Shown: positions 7,651 to 15,323 of the stretch, in pieces
Numbering within the stretch: the first letter of the stretch is position 1
Layout of the letters: every line of letters starts with the position of its first letter
NCBI GenBank assembly: GCA_002683195.1
Contig: NYSW01000061.1
Coordinates: forward strand, 1-17,882
DNA length: 17,882 bases
Reading direction: 5' to 3'
Source: Phycisphaerae bacterium
GTDB lineage: Bacteria > Planctomycetota > Phycisphaerae > Phycisphaerales > SM1A02
Translations under genes and position numbers: made by a program
The notes under the pieces: model-generated
What the model was told of the DNA's origin: nothing
The model's database searches: none
What the model saw: the letters and a program-made list of their open reading frames with translations, nothing else

Positions 7651-8021
7651 GCGATCAAAATCAAACCACGGTGAACGTTTCCGACATTCTCGATCGCATG
7701 GAGAAGCGGGTTCTCGCGCAGGTGGCACGGGATCTGGAACTCCTCGGGCCGATCGACGAGAACGAGGTCAAGGAGCGAATCAAGAAGCTTCCGACCGGGT
7801 TGAGAGGCCCGTTCGTCTTCGCGTTCGCTGGCCTGCCCCGGCTCCGCCAGAACTGGATCGAACAGGACCGGATGGCCTTGGGAGAGGGGTTCGCCCAGAT
7901 GGTTCTCCGCTCCATGGCCTGTTACCTCGGCAGCGAGGACTTCAACGAACTGGTGGGCATCGGTCGGGTCTTCGGCGAGTCCGAGGTTCTTCTGGCCGGG
8001 GTGCTCGGCCAGGAAGGCTGA
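7647..8021 (+). CDS. Unknown 124-residue protein, third gene of the resB-ccsA operon
   Basis: I do not recognise this family. The ATG at 7647 overlaps the TGA of ccsA (ATGA), so it is probably translated by coupling and kept in fixed ratio to the heme-delivery proteins. The product is soluble and has no signal peptide, membrane segment, CxxCH heme motif or cysteine pair. The first half is charged and helical (SDILDRMEKRVLAQVARDLE, then DENEVKERIKKLPTGLRG). The middle GPFVFAFAGLPRLRQNW is hydrophobic, and the end is helical. A cytoplasmic role beside CcsA, such as an assembly or regulatory partner, is possible, but nothing in the sequence proves it. It could equally be an unrelated gene caught in the operon. 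Confidence 0.75.
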   Translation: MSDQNQTTVNVSDILDRMEKRVLAQVARDLELLGPIDENEVKERIKKLPTGLRGPFVFAFAGLPRLRQNWIEQDRMALGEGFAQMVLRSMACYLGSEDFNELVGIGRVFGESEVLLAGVLGQEG

Positions 8022-8026
8022 CGTCG

Positions 8027-8060
8027 AGTCGGATTCCTCCGGCTAAAGACGGATGTTTTT
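8027..8060 (+). terminator. Possible weak terminator of the resB-ccsA operon
   Basis: A 7-bp stem (one G-T pair), AGTCGGA (8027-8033) with TCCGGCT (8038-8044), has a TTCC loop and starts six bases after the operon's last stop codon. A TTTTT run follows, but only 11 bases downstream (8056-8060), which is too far for a classical terminator. It may be weak, or the operon may end by another mechanism. Confidence 0.35.
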
Positions 8061-8107
8061 CACGAAATCCTGTGAGATCGATGATGGCCTCCCGGAAGGG
8101 GATGTGT

Positions 8108-8150
8108 CAGGACCACCCGGACCGGTCCTGCAAACCCCCTTCAAGAGGAG
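8108..8150 (+). promoter_or_regulatory. 5' leader hairpin and strong ribosome-binding site of the 855-residue secreted protein
   Basis: A 7-bp stem, CAGGACC (8108-8114) with GGTCCTG (8124-8130), closes a 9-base loop. It is followed by CAAACCCCC and the Shine-Dalgarno AGAGGAG at 8144-8150, six bases before the ATG. The layout resembles that upstream of the gene at 911. The binding site fixes the start at 8157; the hairpin's function (mRNA stability or spacing) is inferred. Confidence 0.45.
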
Positions 8151-8156
8151 TCAGCC

Positions 8157-10724
8157 ATGTCTCGCAAGATCAGTCACCGAGGCCCCGTTCGGGGCCGTTT
8201 CGTTTCCAGAATCGCCATTGCGGCTTCCGGAATGCTCGCCTTCGCTGGAACCGCCGCCGCCCAGGATGATTGCAGTTTTCCTGCTTCCATCAGCGCCGGC
8301 ATCCACCCCCTGAATCTCGATCAAGCCACGACGAGCTGGGTTGGCAGTCTCTGCCTCAAAGGGCAGGTCATTCACCATGACTCGTGGTACTGCTTCGAAG
8401 CCACGGTGGACGGGGTCGTCAAGATCTCGACTTGCGGCTTGACGCAGGTCGACACCCGCATGCAGTTGTGGGCAGGGTGCGAATGCCCCGATCCTGATCA
8501 GGCCTCTCCGCTCTGTTGCAACGACAACGCCTGCGGAAAGCAGGCGGAAATCGTCTGCGACGTGGTCTGTGGTCAGCGATACATGCTCCAGATCGGTTCT
8601 GCGAGCGAGGGTGAGATCGGCCCCGGTGATTTCACCATCGAGTTCCAGGGTGATGATTGTGACGGACCGGGTGGTGGTGGCACGCCCCCGGCCGGCCCCT
8701 GCGATGAATGCGGAGAGGGTGACCCCGGTTGGACCGACGAGGCCGGCTTTGCCGGAGGCCAGATTCTGCTCTTCACCCGGGATGCGGTCACCGATCAGGA
8801 ATCACCGATTCTCGCATTCGACCTGACGGACGAAGCGGCCGCGCCGCTGGGCGCCAACTGGGCGGCACCGACCTGGACCCATCCGGACTGGACCCGCGTC
8901 AATCTCGGGACGATCTTCGGGGTCGCGATCGATGACACCGGTCGATCCTTCGTCGCCCACTCTTCGGTCTACAACGCGGGCATGCCGCGGGACACCGTGG
9001 GGGCGCTCGGTGGTCCCGGTGCGATCTATCAGATCGATTCCGCGACCGGAGCTCCGAGTCTGTTCGCCACGCTGCCTCAGACGCTCGATCCTTCGATCAT
9101 GCCCGCAAGCGAGGCGTGGCCGGGCATCGGCAACATCGCCTGGGACTTCGATCGTGGAACGCTCTTCGCGACCAACCACGATGACGGCCGGATCTATCGG
9201 ATGGACGGGGCCGGCAACATCATCGATGCCTGGGACCATGCGACCGACGCGCTGTCCCTCGGTGGTGCTCCCGAGGTTGGAGACGCCGACGGCTTCGCCC
9301 CGCTCGGTGAACGTCTCTGGGCGGTCTGCCCGACCTTCGACCGGCTCTACTACTCGGTCTGGGGTGAGAACTGGGGCGAGACCGGCGTCGGCACCGCCAA
9401 CGAAGTCTGGTCCGTCCGACTCGATGCGGCCGGTGCCATCGTGACCGGAACCCGACAGCTCGAATTCGCGACCACGCCCCTGCAGGGCGAGGTCAGCAAC
9501 CCCATCTCGGACATCGCCTTCGACGGTGAATGCTGCATGCTGATCTCCGAGCGAACCATGAACAGTGCCAGTATCTCCGGTGCCCATGGTTCCCGTGCTT
9601 TTCGATATTGCTTCGACGGAAACGCCTGGGCCATCGGCACCCAGTACGTCGTGGGCTACTACTCGGTGGGTAACAACGCCGCGGGTGGTGTGGACTATGA
9701 CGGCGGCCCCGAGGAACGAGCCTGGATCAGTGCCGACGCACTCAGTTTCCCGAGCCCCTACATCTACGGTGCCACCGGGATCCCGGTCGCGGGTGACGCC
9801 CCTTCGCAGAGCGTGCTGATCGACGTGGACGTCAACGTGAGTTTCGGAGAGAAGTTCCAGATGGGCTCGCTCGAACTCACCTGTTACCGGGATTCCACCG
9901 GTCCCTGTCTCGACGTGACCGGTGAACTCGATTGCCTCTACGACGATGCCGGCATCCTGTCGGACTACGCTCTCGAGCTGGAGATCACCAACAACTCCGA
10001 CAACCCCGCGCATTACCTCCTGATCGCCGGGCCGGTGTCTCCCGGTGTGGTCAACCTGATTCCCGAACTCGCCCCGGGCGAGACCCGGGTGATCGATCTG
10101 ACCGTGAACGGACCGATCGCCACCGAGACCGTCTGTCTGAACCTGACCCTTTATGACTCCGATTTCGGTGATTGCTGCGGGATCGAGGACGCCGAACTCT
10201 GCCTCGTGGTGCCGGAATGTGACTGTGCGATCGATCAGGGCTGGGAGATCGTCTGCATCGATGAGGCCGCCGGAATCTACGAGTTCACGTTCAATCTCGT
10301 GAATCTCACTTCGGATGTGGTGGAGCATGTGTTCCTGATCCCCGATCCCAGTGCACCGTTCTCCTTCGACCAGGATCACATCGACGTGCCTGCCACGCCG
10401 CCTTTCAGCTCGACCACCATCGGGCCGATCGAGGTCACCACCTCGTTGGGAGCCGGAGACACGATCGAGTTCATCGCGACGCTCCACGTCGCCAATCTCT
10501 CGCAGTGCTGCGATCAGCCGCTGGAGTTCGTCCTGCCCAACTGTGGCGATGGTTCCAGTGGTCATCCCGCCGACCTCGACGGTGACGGCGTGGTGGGGGC
10601 CGCGGATCTCGGGCTGGTGCTCGCCAACTGGGGCGGTTCCGGACTCGGTGATGTGGACGGTGACGGGGTGGTTGGAGCCTCCGACCTCGGCCTGGTCCTC
10701 GCGGCGTTCGGTCTCACGGTGTAG
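8157..10724 (+). CDS. Large Cys-rich modular secreted protein with dockerin-like C-terminus
   Basis: This 855-residue protein has an Arg-rich signal peptide, cleaved probably after GTAAA (residue 35). Residues ~38-165 resemble a PPC-type beta-sandwich (DSWYCFEATVDG, MQLWAGC, YMLQIGS) with many cysteines. A Gly/Pro linker (GPGGGGTPPAGP) follows. Residues ~195-570 contain recurring strands such as GIGNIAWDFDRGTLFATNHD and ISDIAFDGECCMLISE, which suggests a beta-propeller. Residues 584-796 are two copies of a Cys-rich beta domain sharing a C...CC...C pattern (Cys593, 673/674, 688; Cys700, 784/785, 796). The end (about 802-855) has two dockerin-like calcium repeats, DLDGDGVVGAADLGLVLANW and DVDGDGVVGASDLGLVLAAF. 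The start is fixed by AGAGGAG six bases upstream, and a strong terminator follows. It is probably extracellular or surface-bound. No enzymatic motif is seen, so a binding or structural role is likely but unproven. Confidence 0.9.
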   Translation: MSRKISHRGPVRGRFVSRIAIAASGMLAFAGTAAAQDDCSFPASISAGIHPLNLDQATTSWVGSLCLKGQVIHHDSWYCFEATVDGVVKISTCGLTQVDTRMQLWAGCECPDPDQASPLCCNDNACGKQAEIVCDVVCGQRYMLQIGSASEGEIGPGDFTIEFQGDDCDGPGGGGTPPAGPCDECGEGDPGWTDEAGFAGGQILLFTRDAVTDQESPILAFDLTDEAAAPLGANWAAPTWTHPDWTRVNLGTIFGVAIDDTGRSFVAHSSVYNAGMPRDTVGALGGPGAIYQIDSATGAPSLFATLPQTLDPSIMPASEAWPGIGNIAWDFDRGTLFATNHDDGRIYRMDGAGNIIDAWDHATDALSLGGAPEVGDADGFAPLGERLWAVCPTFDRLYYSVWGENWGETGVGTANEVWSVRLDAAGAIVTGTRQLEFATTPLQGEVSNPISDIAFDGECCMLISERTMNSASISGAHGSRAFRYCFDGNAWAIGTQYVVGYYSVGNNAAGGVDYDGGPEERAWISADALSFPSPYIYGATGIPVAGDAPSQSVLIDVDVNVSFGEKFQMGSLELTCYRDSTGPCLDVTGELDCLYDDAGILSDYALELEITNNSDNPAHYLLIAGPVSPGVVNLIPELAPGETRVIDLTVNGPIATETVCLNLTLYDSDFGDCCGIEDAELCLVVPECDCAIDQGWEIVCIDEAAGIYEFTFNLVNLTSDVVEHVFLIPDPSAPFSFDQDHIDVPATPPFSSTTIGPIEVTTSLGAGDTIEFIATLHVANLSQCCDQPLEFVLPNCGDGSSGHPADLDGDGVVGAADLGLVLANWGGSGLGDVDGDGVVGASDLGLVLAAFGLTV

Positions 10725-10749
10725 TGAAAGCCCTTCCGGGATATGGCAA

Positions 10750-10793
10750 CCCGTCGGAGTCGACCCCTGCAGGGTCGACTCCGGCGGGATTTT
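10750..10793 (+). terminator. Very strong intrinsic terminator
   Basis: A 17-bp stem (10750-10766 with 10772-10788, one G-T pair at 10754/10784) encloses a 5-base CTGCA loop and is followed by ATTTT. It starts 25 bases after the stop of the 855-residue protein gene. The T tract is short, but the stem is long and GC-rich. Both arms contain GTCGAC. Confidence 0.88.
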
Positions 10794-10893
10794 CGTGCGC
10801 GATCAGGCGGGCGTTTCGCTTCGATTCCGGGGGTGCACCACGGTTTACACTGGGTGGCGAACGGACTCTCAACCCCGCGTGTGGAGTGGTGTC

Positions 10894-11463
10894 ATGAAAG
10901 ATCGAGCGTCTCCCCGCGGCAGGGTCGAACGAATCGGCGCGGCGTGGAAAGACATCGCGCGAGCCGGTCTGATCTCCGGGAGCCTGGCGGGCAGCGGTGT
11001 GGTGGTTGCCTGGTCCGTCGGACTTCTGGCGGTCCGTCTTCCGGACATGCTGTTGGTCGCCGGCGTGGCCATGGTCGGTGCCGCGTGGGTGACCGTGGCC
11101 ATTCGGTTCAACTCGTCCCGGCAAGGCTCCTCGCTGCGACTTGCGTTCGCGGCGGAGCATTCGGGCATGAAGGACGCGATCGACCAGCTGGTCGTGGCCA
11201 TCCGTCGCAGTGGAACCGTATCCGGGCGAGATGCTCGACTCGAACTGCAGGATGTCGCGGAGAGGATCGAGGGGTGCCGAGAGGACGCGCGGATGCGTGG
11301 TCTCTGGGGCCTGGAACTGGAGGCCTGGATCGAGATGGAGATGGAACAGAGCGGCGTGCGGCTGGACGCACTCGATGAAGAATCGATGGCTCCGATCCTC
11401 GATCTTCTGGAACGGGTGCACGGAGAGTCTGCGGAAGCGTCCGCGACCGACGACGATCACTGA
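10894..11463 (+). CDS. Unknown small membrane protein with two helices
   Basis: The 189-residue product has a basic N-terminus, two adjacent hydrophobic helices (about 24-47 and 51-71, joined by a short RLPDM turn) and a long charged, helical C-terminal part (72-189). The last ten residues are acidic (ASATDDDH). With basic residues before the first helix and after the second, both ends are probably cytoplasmic, forming a hairpin in the membrane. The ATG at 10894 is chosen because GGAG lies seven bases upstream (10883-10886); the frame is open much further upstream but overlaps the previous gene and its terminator. A TACACT at 10846-10851 could be a -10 element, without a clear -35 partner. 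The gene stands alone, converging on the ABC exporter genes. I do not recognise the family. Confidence 0.75.
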   Translation: MKDRASPRGRVERIGAAWKDIARAGLISGSLAGSGVVVAWSVGLLAVRLPDMLLVAGVAMVGAAWVTVAIRFNSSRQGSSLRLAFAAEHSGMKDAIDQLVVAIRRSGTVSGRDARLELQDVAERIEGCREDARMRGLWGLELEAWIEMEMEQSGVRLDALDEESMAPILDLLERVHGESAEASATDDDH

Positions 11464-11521
11464 ACGCCGTCCATCGATTCGCGGGTTCAGGGATGAGGCG
11501 AGCGAGGAATCGCGGTGACCG

Positions 11522-11546
11522 GAAGATTCCTTCGATGGAATTCTTC
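11522..11546. other. Imperfect hairpin between convergent genes
   Basis: GAAGATTCC (11522-11530) pairs with GGAATTCTTC (11537-11546) with one bulged base and a short loop. It lies between the stop of the small membrane-protein gene and the stop of the ABC exporter gene. Neither strand has a T tract, so a terminator role is uncertain. Confidence 0.25.
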
Positions 11547-11570
11547 AAGGCGACGCAGGAGCGATGATCA

Positions 11571-13442
11571 TCACCCCAGGACCCGTCGCTCCTCCTCGTC
11601 CACGAATTGATCGAGGTAGAGCTTCCGGTACCGGCCACCGAGTGCCATCAGTTCCTCATGCGATCCTTGTTCCACGATTCGTCCGTTCTCCAGGAGGAGA
11701 ATGAGGTCGGCCCGCCGGATGGTCGAGAGTCGATGAGCCACGACCACCGCGATTCGATCGGTCAGGATGCTTTCGACCGCATCCTGAATGGCGACTTCGG
11801 TTTCGGCATCGACGGAACTCGTCGCTTCATCCATGATGAAGATGGGAGGGTCGGCGAGAAAAGCCCGGGCCAGCGATACGAGCTGCCGTTGCCCGATGGA
11901 CAGGCGTTCGCCCCCGTCACCCACCTGGAAATCAAGACCCCGACCGTCTTCACCCTCGAGGGATTCGACGAAATCGATGGCGTGGACCCGTTTCAGCACC
12001 GACCGAATCTCATCGTCGGACGCATCCAGTCGTCCATACCTGACGTTGTCCCGGATCGTGCCGGTGAACAGGTGAGGGACCTGCTGCACCACGCCGAAGC
12101 GGGATTGCCACCAGTCGAGGCCGCGTTCGCGGTATTCGACCCCGTTCACGAGGATTCGACCCTCGGCAGGCTCGTACCAGCGAGCGAGCAGGCCGGCGAT
12201 GGTGGTCTTTCCGCTGCCGGTGTGGCCGACCAGGGCAAGAGTGGTCCCCGGGCGAAGTTCGAAGCAGACGTCGTCGAGAACCCGTTCGCCTTCGACGTAC
12301 CAGTGGCCCACGTTCTCGAAGGTCACGCGCTCGATCTCGGGAAGGCCGCCATCGGCCGCCAGTTCCGGTCTGGGATTGGTGGTCTGCGCCGCGATTCGAT
12401 CTCGAACGTCAGGGGAGTCGCGGATCGCCGGAGTCTGATCCAGAAGTTCTTGCACGCGTTCCGCGGCCGCCTGGGCGCTCTGGAGATCGACGAATCGCTG
12501 GGCGAGTTCCTGAATCGGTTGGCTGAACAGCACGGCGTACTGCATGAATGCGATCAGCGTGCCGAGGGTCAGTCCGGTCGACTCCTGCACCCGAATGCCA
12601 CCGGCCCAGAGAGCGAGGCCGACTCCGATCGATCCGAGGCTCATCACGATCGGAAGGTAGACCGCGGATTGGAGCGCATTACGCACCGACCAGCGTCGCA
12701 TTTCGTCGCTCAATTCACCGAATTCGGTGCTTGCCGCCGACTCCCGGGCCAGCATGCGGTTGGTGCGGACTCCGGCGATCGATTCGCTGTAGGTGGCGGT
12801 GATCTTCGAATTGGCTCGACGGATCCGGCGACTGGAGGCCAGCATTCTTCGCTTGAACCACCAGGTGGAGATCGCCAGGGGAGGGACGATCGCCGAAACC
12901 GCGAATCCGAGGCCGGCGTCCACCGTGAACATCGTCGCGATGATGCCGATCAGCATCCCGCTTCCCCAGAACAGGTCGAGCAGAAACCAGGGGAGCAGTC
13001 CGGTGACCTTGGTGACGTCACTGGTGACGCGTGAAACCAGCCAGCCGGTCGAGCGGACATCGAAGAACGAGAACGGCAGGGCTTGAAGCCGCTTGAAGCA
13101 CCCGTTCCTGAGATCGAAGGCCACTCCGGTCGCGAGGGTGCCCGCGGCGGCGATGAACATCCGGACGAGGAGCGCGAAGACCACGAGGAGGCCGCCGTAG
13201 AGCATTCCCCAGCCGAGCACGCCCTCGCCCCGCGGCCCGCCGTTCGCTCCGGTGGCGCCGTCGATGATCTGGGCGGTCACCAGCGGAAGCATGACCTCGA
13301 CCCCGGCGAGGATCGAACCTCCTCCGATCATGATTCCGACCGCTCGAGGGTAGGCCTTCAGATGACCGAGGATTCGACGCCAGAGTCGCCAGTCCACGCG
13401 TCGTGGTCCGAAGTCTTCTTCGTCTTCCAGCAACGGGCTCAT
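11571..13442 (-). CDS. ABC exporter half-transporter, subunit with catalytic Glu (heterodimer partner B)
   Basis: This 623-residue half-transporter joins a six-helix type IV (MsbA-like) membrane domain (about 20-330) to a C-terminal ATPase domain. Visible motifs are Walker A GHTGSGKTT (406-414), the Q-loop glutamine near 454 (VVQQVPHLF), an altered signature LSIGQ (514-518) in place of LSGGQ, Walker B IFIMDE with catalytic Glu539, D-loop SSVD (542-545) and H-loop His570. The ATG start overlaps the stop of the upstream half-transporter (ATGA), so the two are translated together. In asymmetric exporters such as TM287/288 and BmrCD, the subunit with the intact glutamate carries the changed signature, as here. 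Its Walker motifs pair with the normal LSGGQ of the other subunit to form the hydrolysing site. The substrate is unknown; drugs, lipids and peptides are all transported by relatives. Confidence 0.94.
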   Translation of the reverse strand: MSPLLEDEEDFGPRRVDWRLWRRILGHLKAYPRAVGIMIGGGSILAGVEVMLPLVTAQIIDGATGANGGPRGEGVLGWGMLYGGLLVVFALLVRMFIAAAGTLATGVAFDLRNGCFKRLQALPFSFFDVRSTGWLVSRVTSDVTKVTGLLPWFLLDLFWGSGMLIGIIATMFTVDAGLGFAVSAIVPPLAISTWWFKRRMLASSRRIRRANSKITATYSESIAGVRTNRMLARESAASTEFGELSDEMRRWSVRNALQSAVYLPIVMSLGSIGVGLALWAGGIRVQESTGLTLGTLIAFMQYAVLFSQPIQELAQRFVDLQSAQAAAERVQELLDQTPAIRDSPDVRDRIAAQTTNPRPELAADGGLPEIERVTFENVGHWYVEGERVLDDVCFELRPGTTLALVGHTGSGKTTIAGLLARWYEPAEGRILVNGVEYRERGLDWWQSRFGVVQQVPHLFTGTIRDNVRYGRLDASDDEIRSVLKRVHAIDFVESLEGEDGRGLDFQVGDGGERLSIGQRQLVSLARAFLADPPIFIMDEATSSVDAETEVAIQDAVESILTDRIAVVVAHRLSTIRRADLILLLENGRIVEQGSHEELMALGGRYRKLYLDQFVDEEERRVLG

Positions 13443-15271
13443 GAGGCGGCCTCCAGCCGGCTCTGGATCTCCCAGAGTCGTCGGTAGAGTCCCGACTGCG
13501 AACGAAGCTCCGCGTGAGTGCCGATCGCTTCGATGCCGCTCCCGCCCATGACCACGATTCGATCGGCTTCCCGCAGGGTCGACAGTCGGTGGGCGATGAT
13601 GATCGTGGTGTGATCACCGCGGCGCGATCGGATGGCGTCGAGGATCGTTCGTTCGGTACCCGTGTCGACCGCGGAAAGCGCGTCGTCGAGGACCAGCACG
13701 TCGGGATTCTGGAGAAGTGCCTGAGCGATGGCGATTCGTTGTCGCTGTCCACCTGAAAGCGTGACGCCTCGCTCCCCGACGGGGGTGTCGTAGCCGCTTT
13801 CGAAACGCAGAATCGAGTCGTGGATGCAGGCTTCACCGGTGGCGGCTTCGACTCGTGTCGCATCCGCGGTGGGGTCCGCGAGCACGACGTTCTCCCGAAT
13901 CGACCGACTGAACAGGAAGGGTTGCTGCAGCACGGTGGCGATCCGGGTCCGGAGTTCCCGGCGGGGCAGCCGACGAAGGTCGACGCCGCCAAGGGTGATC
14001 GAACCGGCATCCGGGTCGTAGAACCGCAGAAGCAGCTGGACGAGCGTGGACTTCCCGCATCCGGAGGGACCGACGATCGCGATCGTTTCGCCGTCGGCGA
14101 TCTCGAAGTCCACGTTCTCGAGCACCGGGGCGTCCGGACTGAAGGCGAATCCGACCGACTGGAAGCGGATGGCACCATCGGTGGGCGGACGGTCCGAGAT
14201 TTCCGTCTCCTCCTCGACCTCCACCGGGAGTTCGAGAATCTCCTCGATCCGGTCGATCGCCACCGTCGCCTTGCCGAACTCGGCCACGATTCGTCCCGCC
14301 ATCCGCACCGGCCAAAGGTACATGCCGACCGCGGCGAAGAAGAAGTAGAACTCCCCGACGAGGATGCGTTCCGTGGAGAGCAGCCACGCGCCGATCATGA
14401 CCACCGAAGCCTGTTGCATGAAGCACAGGAGATCGCTGAGCGACCAGAAGGATGCGAACACGGAGTAGAGGCGAGCGTCGAGGCGACGATGTTCGTCGTT
14501 GAACGGCTTGAACCGTTCGATCTCGTGCTCCTGACGGTTGAAGGCCCGGACCACGCGGATGCCGATCAGATTGTCATTGACCGCGGCGGTGAGTCGGCCT
14601 TCCGCTTCATCCTTCAGCTTGAAGAGCACGCGAACCCTACGGAAGTAGAAGAAGGAGAAGCCGACGATCACCGGAAGAAGCCAGACGGCGGCGATCGCCA
14701 TCCGCCAGTCGACCAGGAACATCACGGGAATCGCGACCGCGAGCATGACGACCGCTCGTCCGACTTCCACCACCTGGGTGGAAAGGAAGACCTGCGTGGT
14801 ATCGATGTCGCTGGTGCATCGCTGCAGGAGGTCGCCGCGGTCAAGGGTGTCGTAGGCCCGCATGTCCAGCCGCTGGATTCGATCCTGAAGCCGGTCGCGG
14901 ATCCTCTTCGCGGTGTTCTGGCTGGCGATCGCGGACCAACGCTGTCTTCCGTAGGTGAATCCGCCGGCGGCGATCGCGATCGTCGCGATGAGGATCAATG
15001 GGAGCCAGAGATCGTCCGCGACTCGTTCCCGGCCGCCCAGAGCGGTGATGATCCACTGGGAGAGGGCGGAGGCCTGGTCGCCGTTCGAGCCCAGGACGAC
15101 ATCGATCACCGCCTGGGGAACGAGGGGAATCAGATACAGCAGCCCGGCGGCGACGAGCAGGAAGCCGAGGGCCATGACGTACCGGACTCGGTCTCCGGCC
15201 ATGAGATCCCACATGCCACGAAACAATCGGCGGCTGGATCCTGGCGAGGATGAGGTGGAGGACTGCGTCAC
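13439..15271 (-). CDS. ABC exporter half-transporter, subunit with degenerate Walker B (heterodimer partner A)
   Basis: This 610-residue half-transporter has a membrane domain (about 25-340) followed by an ATPase domain. Motifs are Walker A GPSGCGKST (401-409), the Q-loop at 449-450 (LQQPFLF), an intact signature LSGGQ (505-509), Walker B VLVLDD (525-530) with Asp530 where the catalytic Glu is expected, D-loop SAVD (533-536) and H-loop His561. The Asp makes its own nucleotide site probably slow or non-hydrolytic. Its partner is the overlapping downstream gene, whose signature is altered in the matching way. The start is a GTG at 15271; no strong Shine-Dalgarno sequence is visible, and an ATG at codon 20 (15214) is an alternative. 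It lies 52 bases after an acyl-CoA synthetase gene on the same strand, with no terminator between them, so one transcript is possible. Confidence 0.94.
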   Translation of the reverse strand: MTQSSTSSSPGSSRRLFRGMWDLMAGDRVRYVMALGFLLVAAGLLYLIPLVPQAVIDVVLGSNGDQASALSQWIITALGGRERVADDLWLPLILIATIAIAAGGFTYGRQRWSAIASQNTAKRIRDRLQDRIQRLDMRAYDTLDRGDLLQRCTSDIDTTQVFLSTQVVEVGRAVVMLAVAIPVMFLVDWRMAIAAVWLLPVIVGFSFFYFRRVRVLFKLKDEAEGRLTAAVNDNLIGIRVVRAFNRQEHEIERFKPFNDEHRRLDARLYSVFASFWSLSDLLCFMQQASVVMIGAWLLSTERILVGEFYFFFAAVGMYLWPVRMAGRIVAEFGKATVAIDRIEEILELPVEVEEETEISDRPPTDGAIRFQSVGFAFSPDAPVLENVDFEIADGETIAIVGPSGCGKSTLVQLLLRFYDPDAGSITLGGVDLRRLPRRELRTRIATVLQQPFLFSRSIRENVVLADPTADATRVEAATGEACIHDSILRFESGYDTPVGERGVTLSGGQRQRIAIAQALLQNPDVLVLDDALSAVDTGTERTILDAIRSRRGDHTTIIIAHRLSTLREADRIVVMGGSGIEAIGTHAELRSQSGLYRRLWEIQSRLEAAS

Positions 15272-15323
15272 GGCGAATTCGACCCGGAAGAACGAAGCAT
15301 CATGCCAGATCCGACGACTTCAT

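Noticed and set aside
8680..8730. Possible c-type heme motif in the Cys-rich secreted protein (CDECG)
   Set aside because: The residue after the second Cys is Gly, not His, and no CxxCH was found elsewhere in the protein, so it is not a cytochrome substrate of the neighbouring operon.
8802..10565. A 587-codon minus-strand frame opposite the 855-residue protein
   Set aside because: It has the same kind of biased composition (Gly, Asp, Val, Arg), no start signal and no motif, while the plus strand encodes clear domains, a signal peptide and dockerin-like repeats.
10351..10893. N-terminal extension of the small membrane protein into the preceding gene
   Set aside because: It would overlap the dockerin-coding end and run through a 17-bp terminator stem. 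A Shine-Dalgarno sequence sits just before the ATG at 10894.
11607..13034. A 475-codon plus-strand frame opposite the ABC exporter gene (and a similar one at 13820-15253)
   Set aside because: These are antisense shadows of genes with complete Walker A, signature and Walker B motifs; the products have no recognisable fold.
318..14976. Several GCGATCGC octamers (near 318, 14691, 14927 and 14969), reminiscent of the cyanobacterial HIP1 repeat
   Set aside because: About four copies by eye, three of them clustered within one Ala/Ile-rich coding region. Codon bias in GC-rich DNA explains this better than a dispersed repeat.
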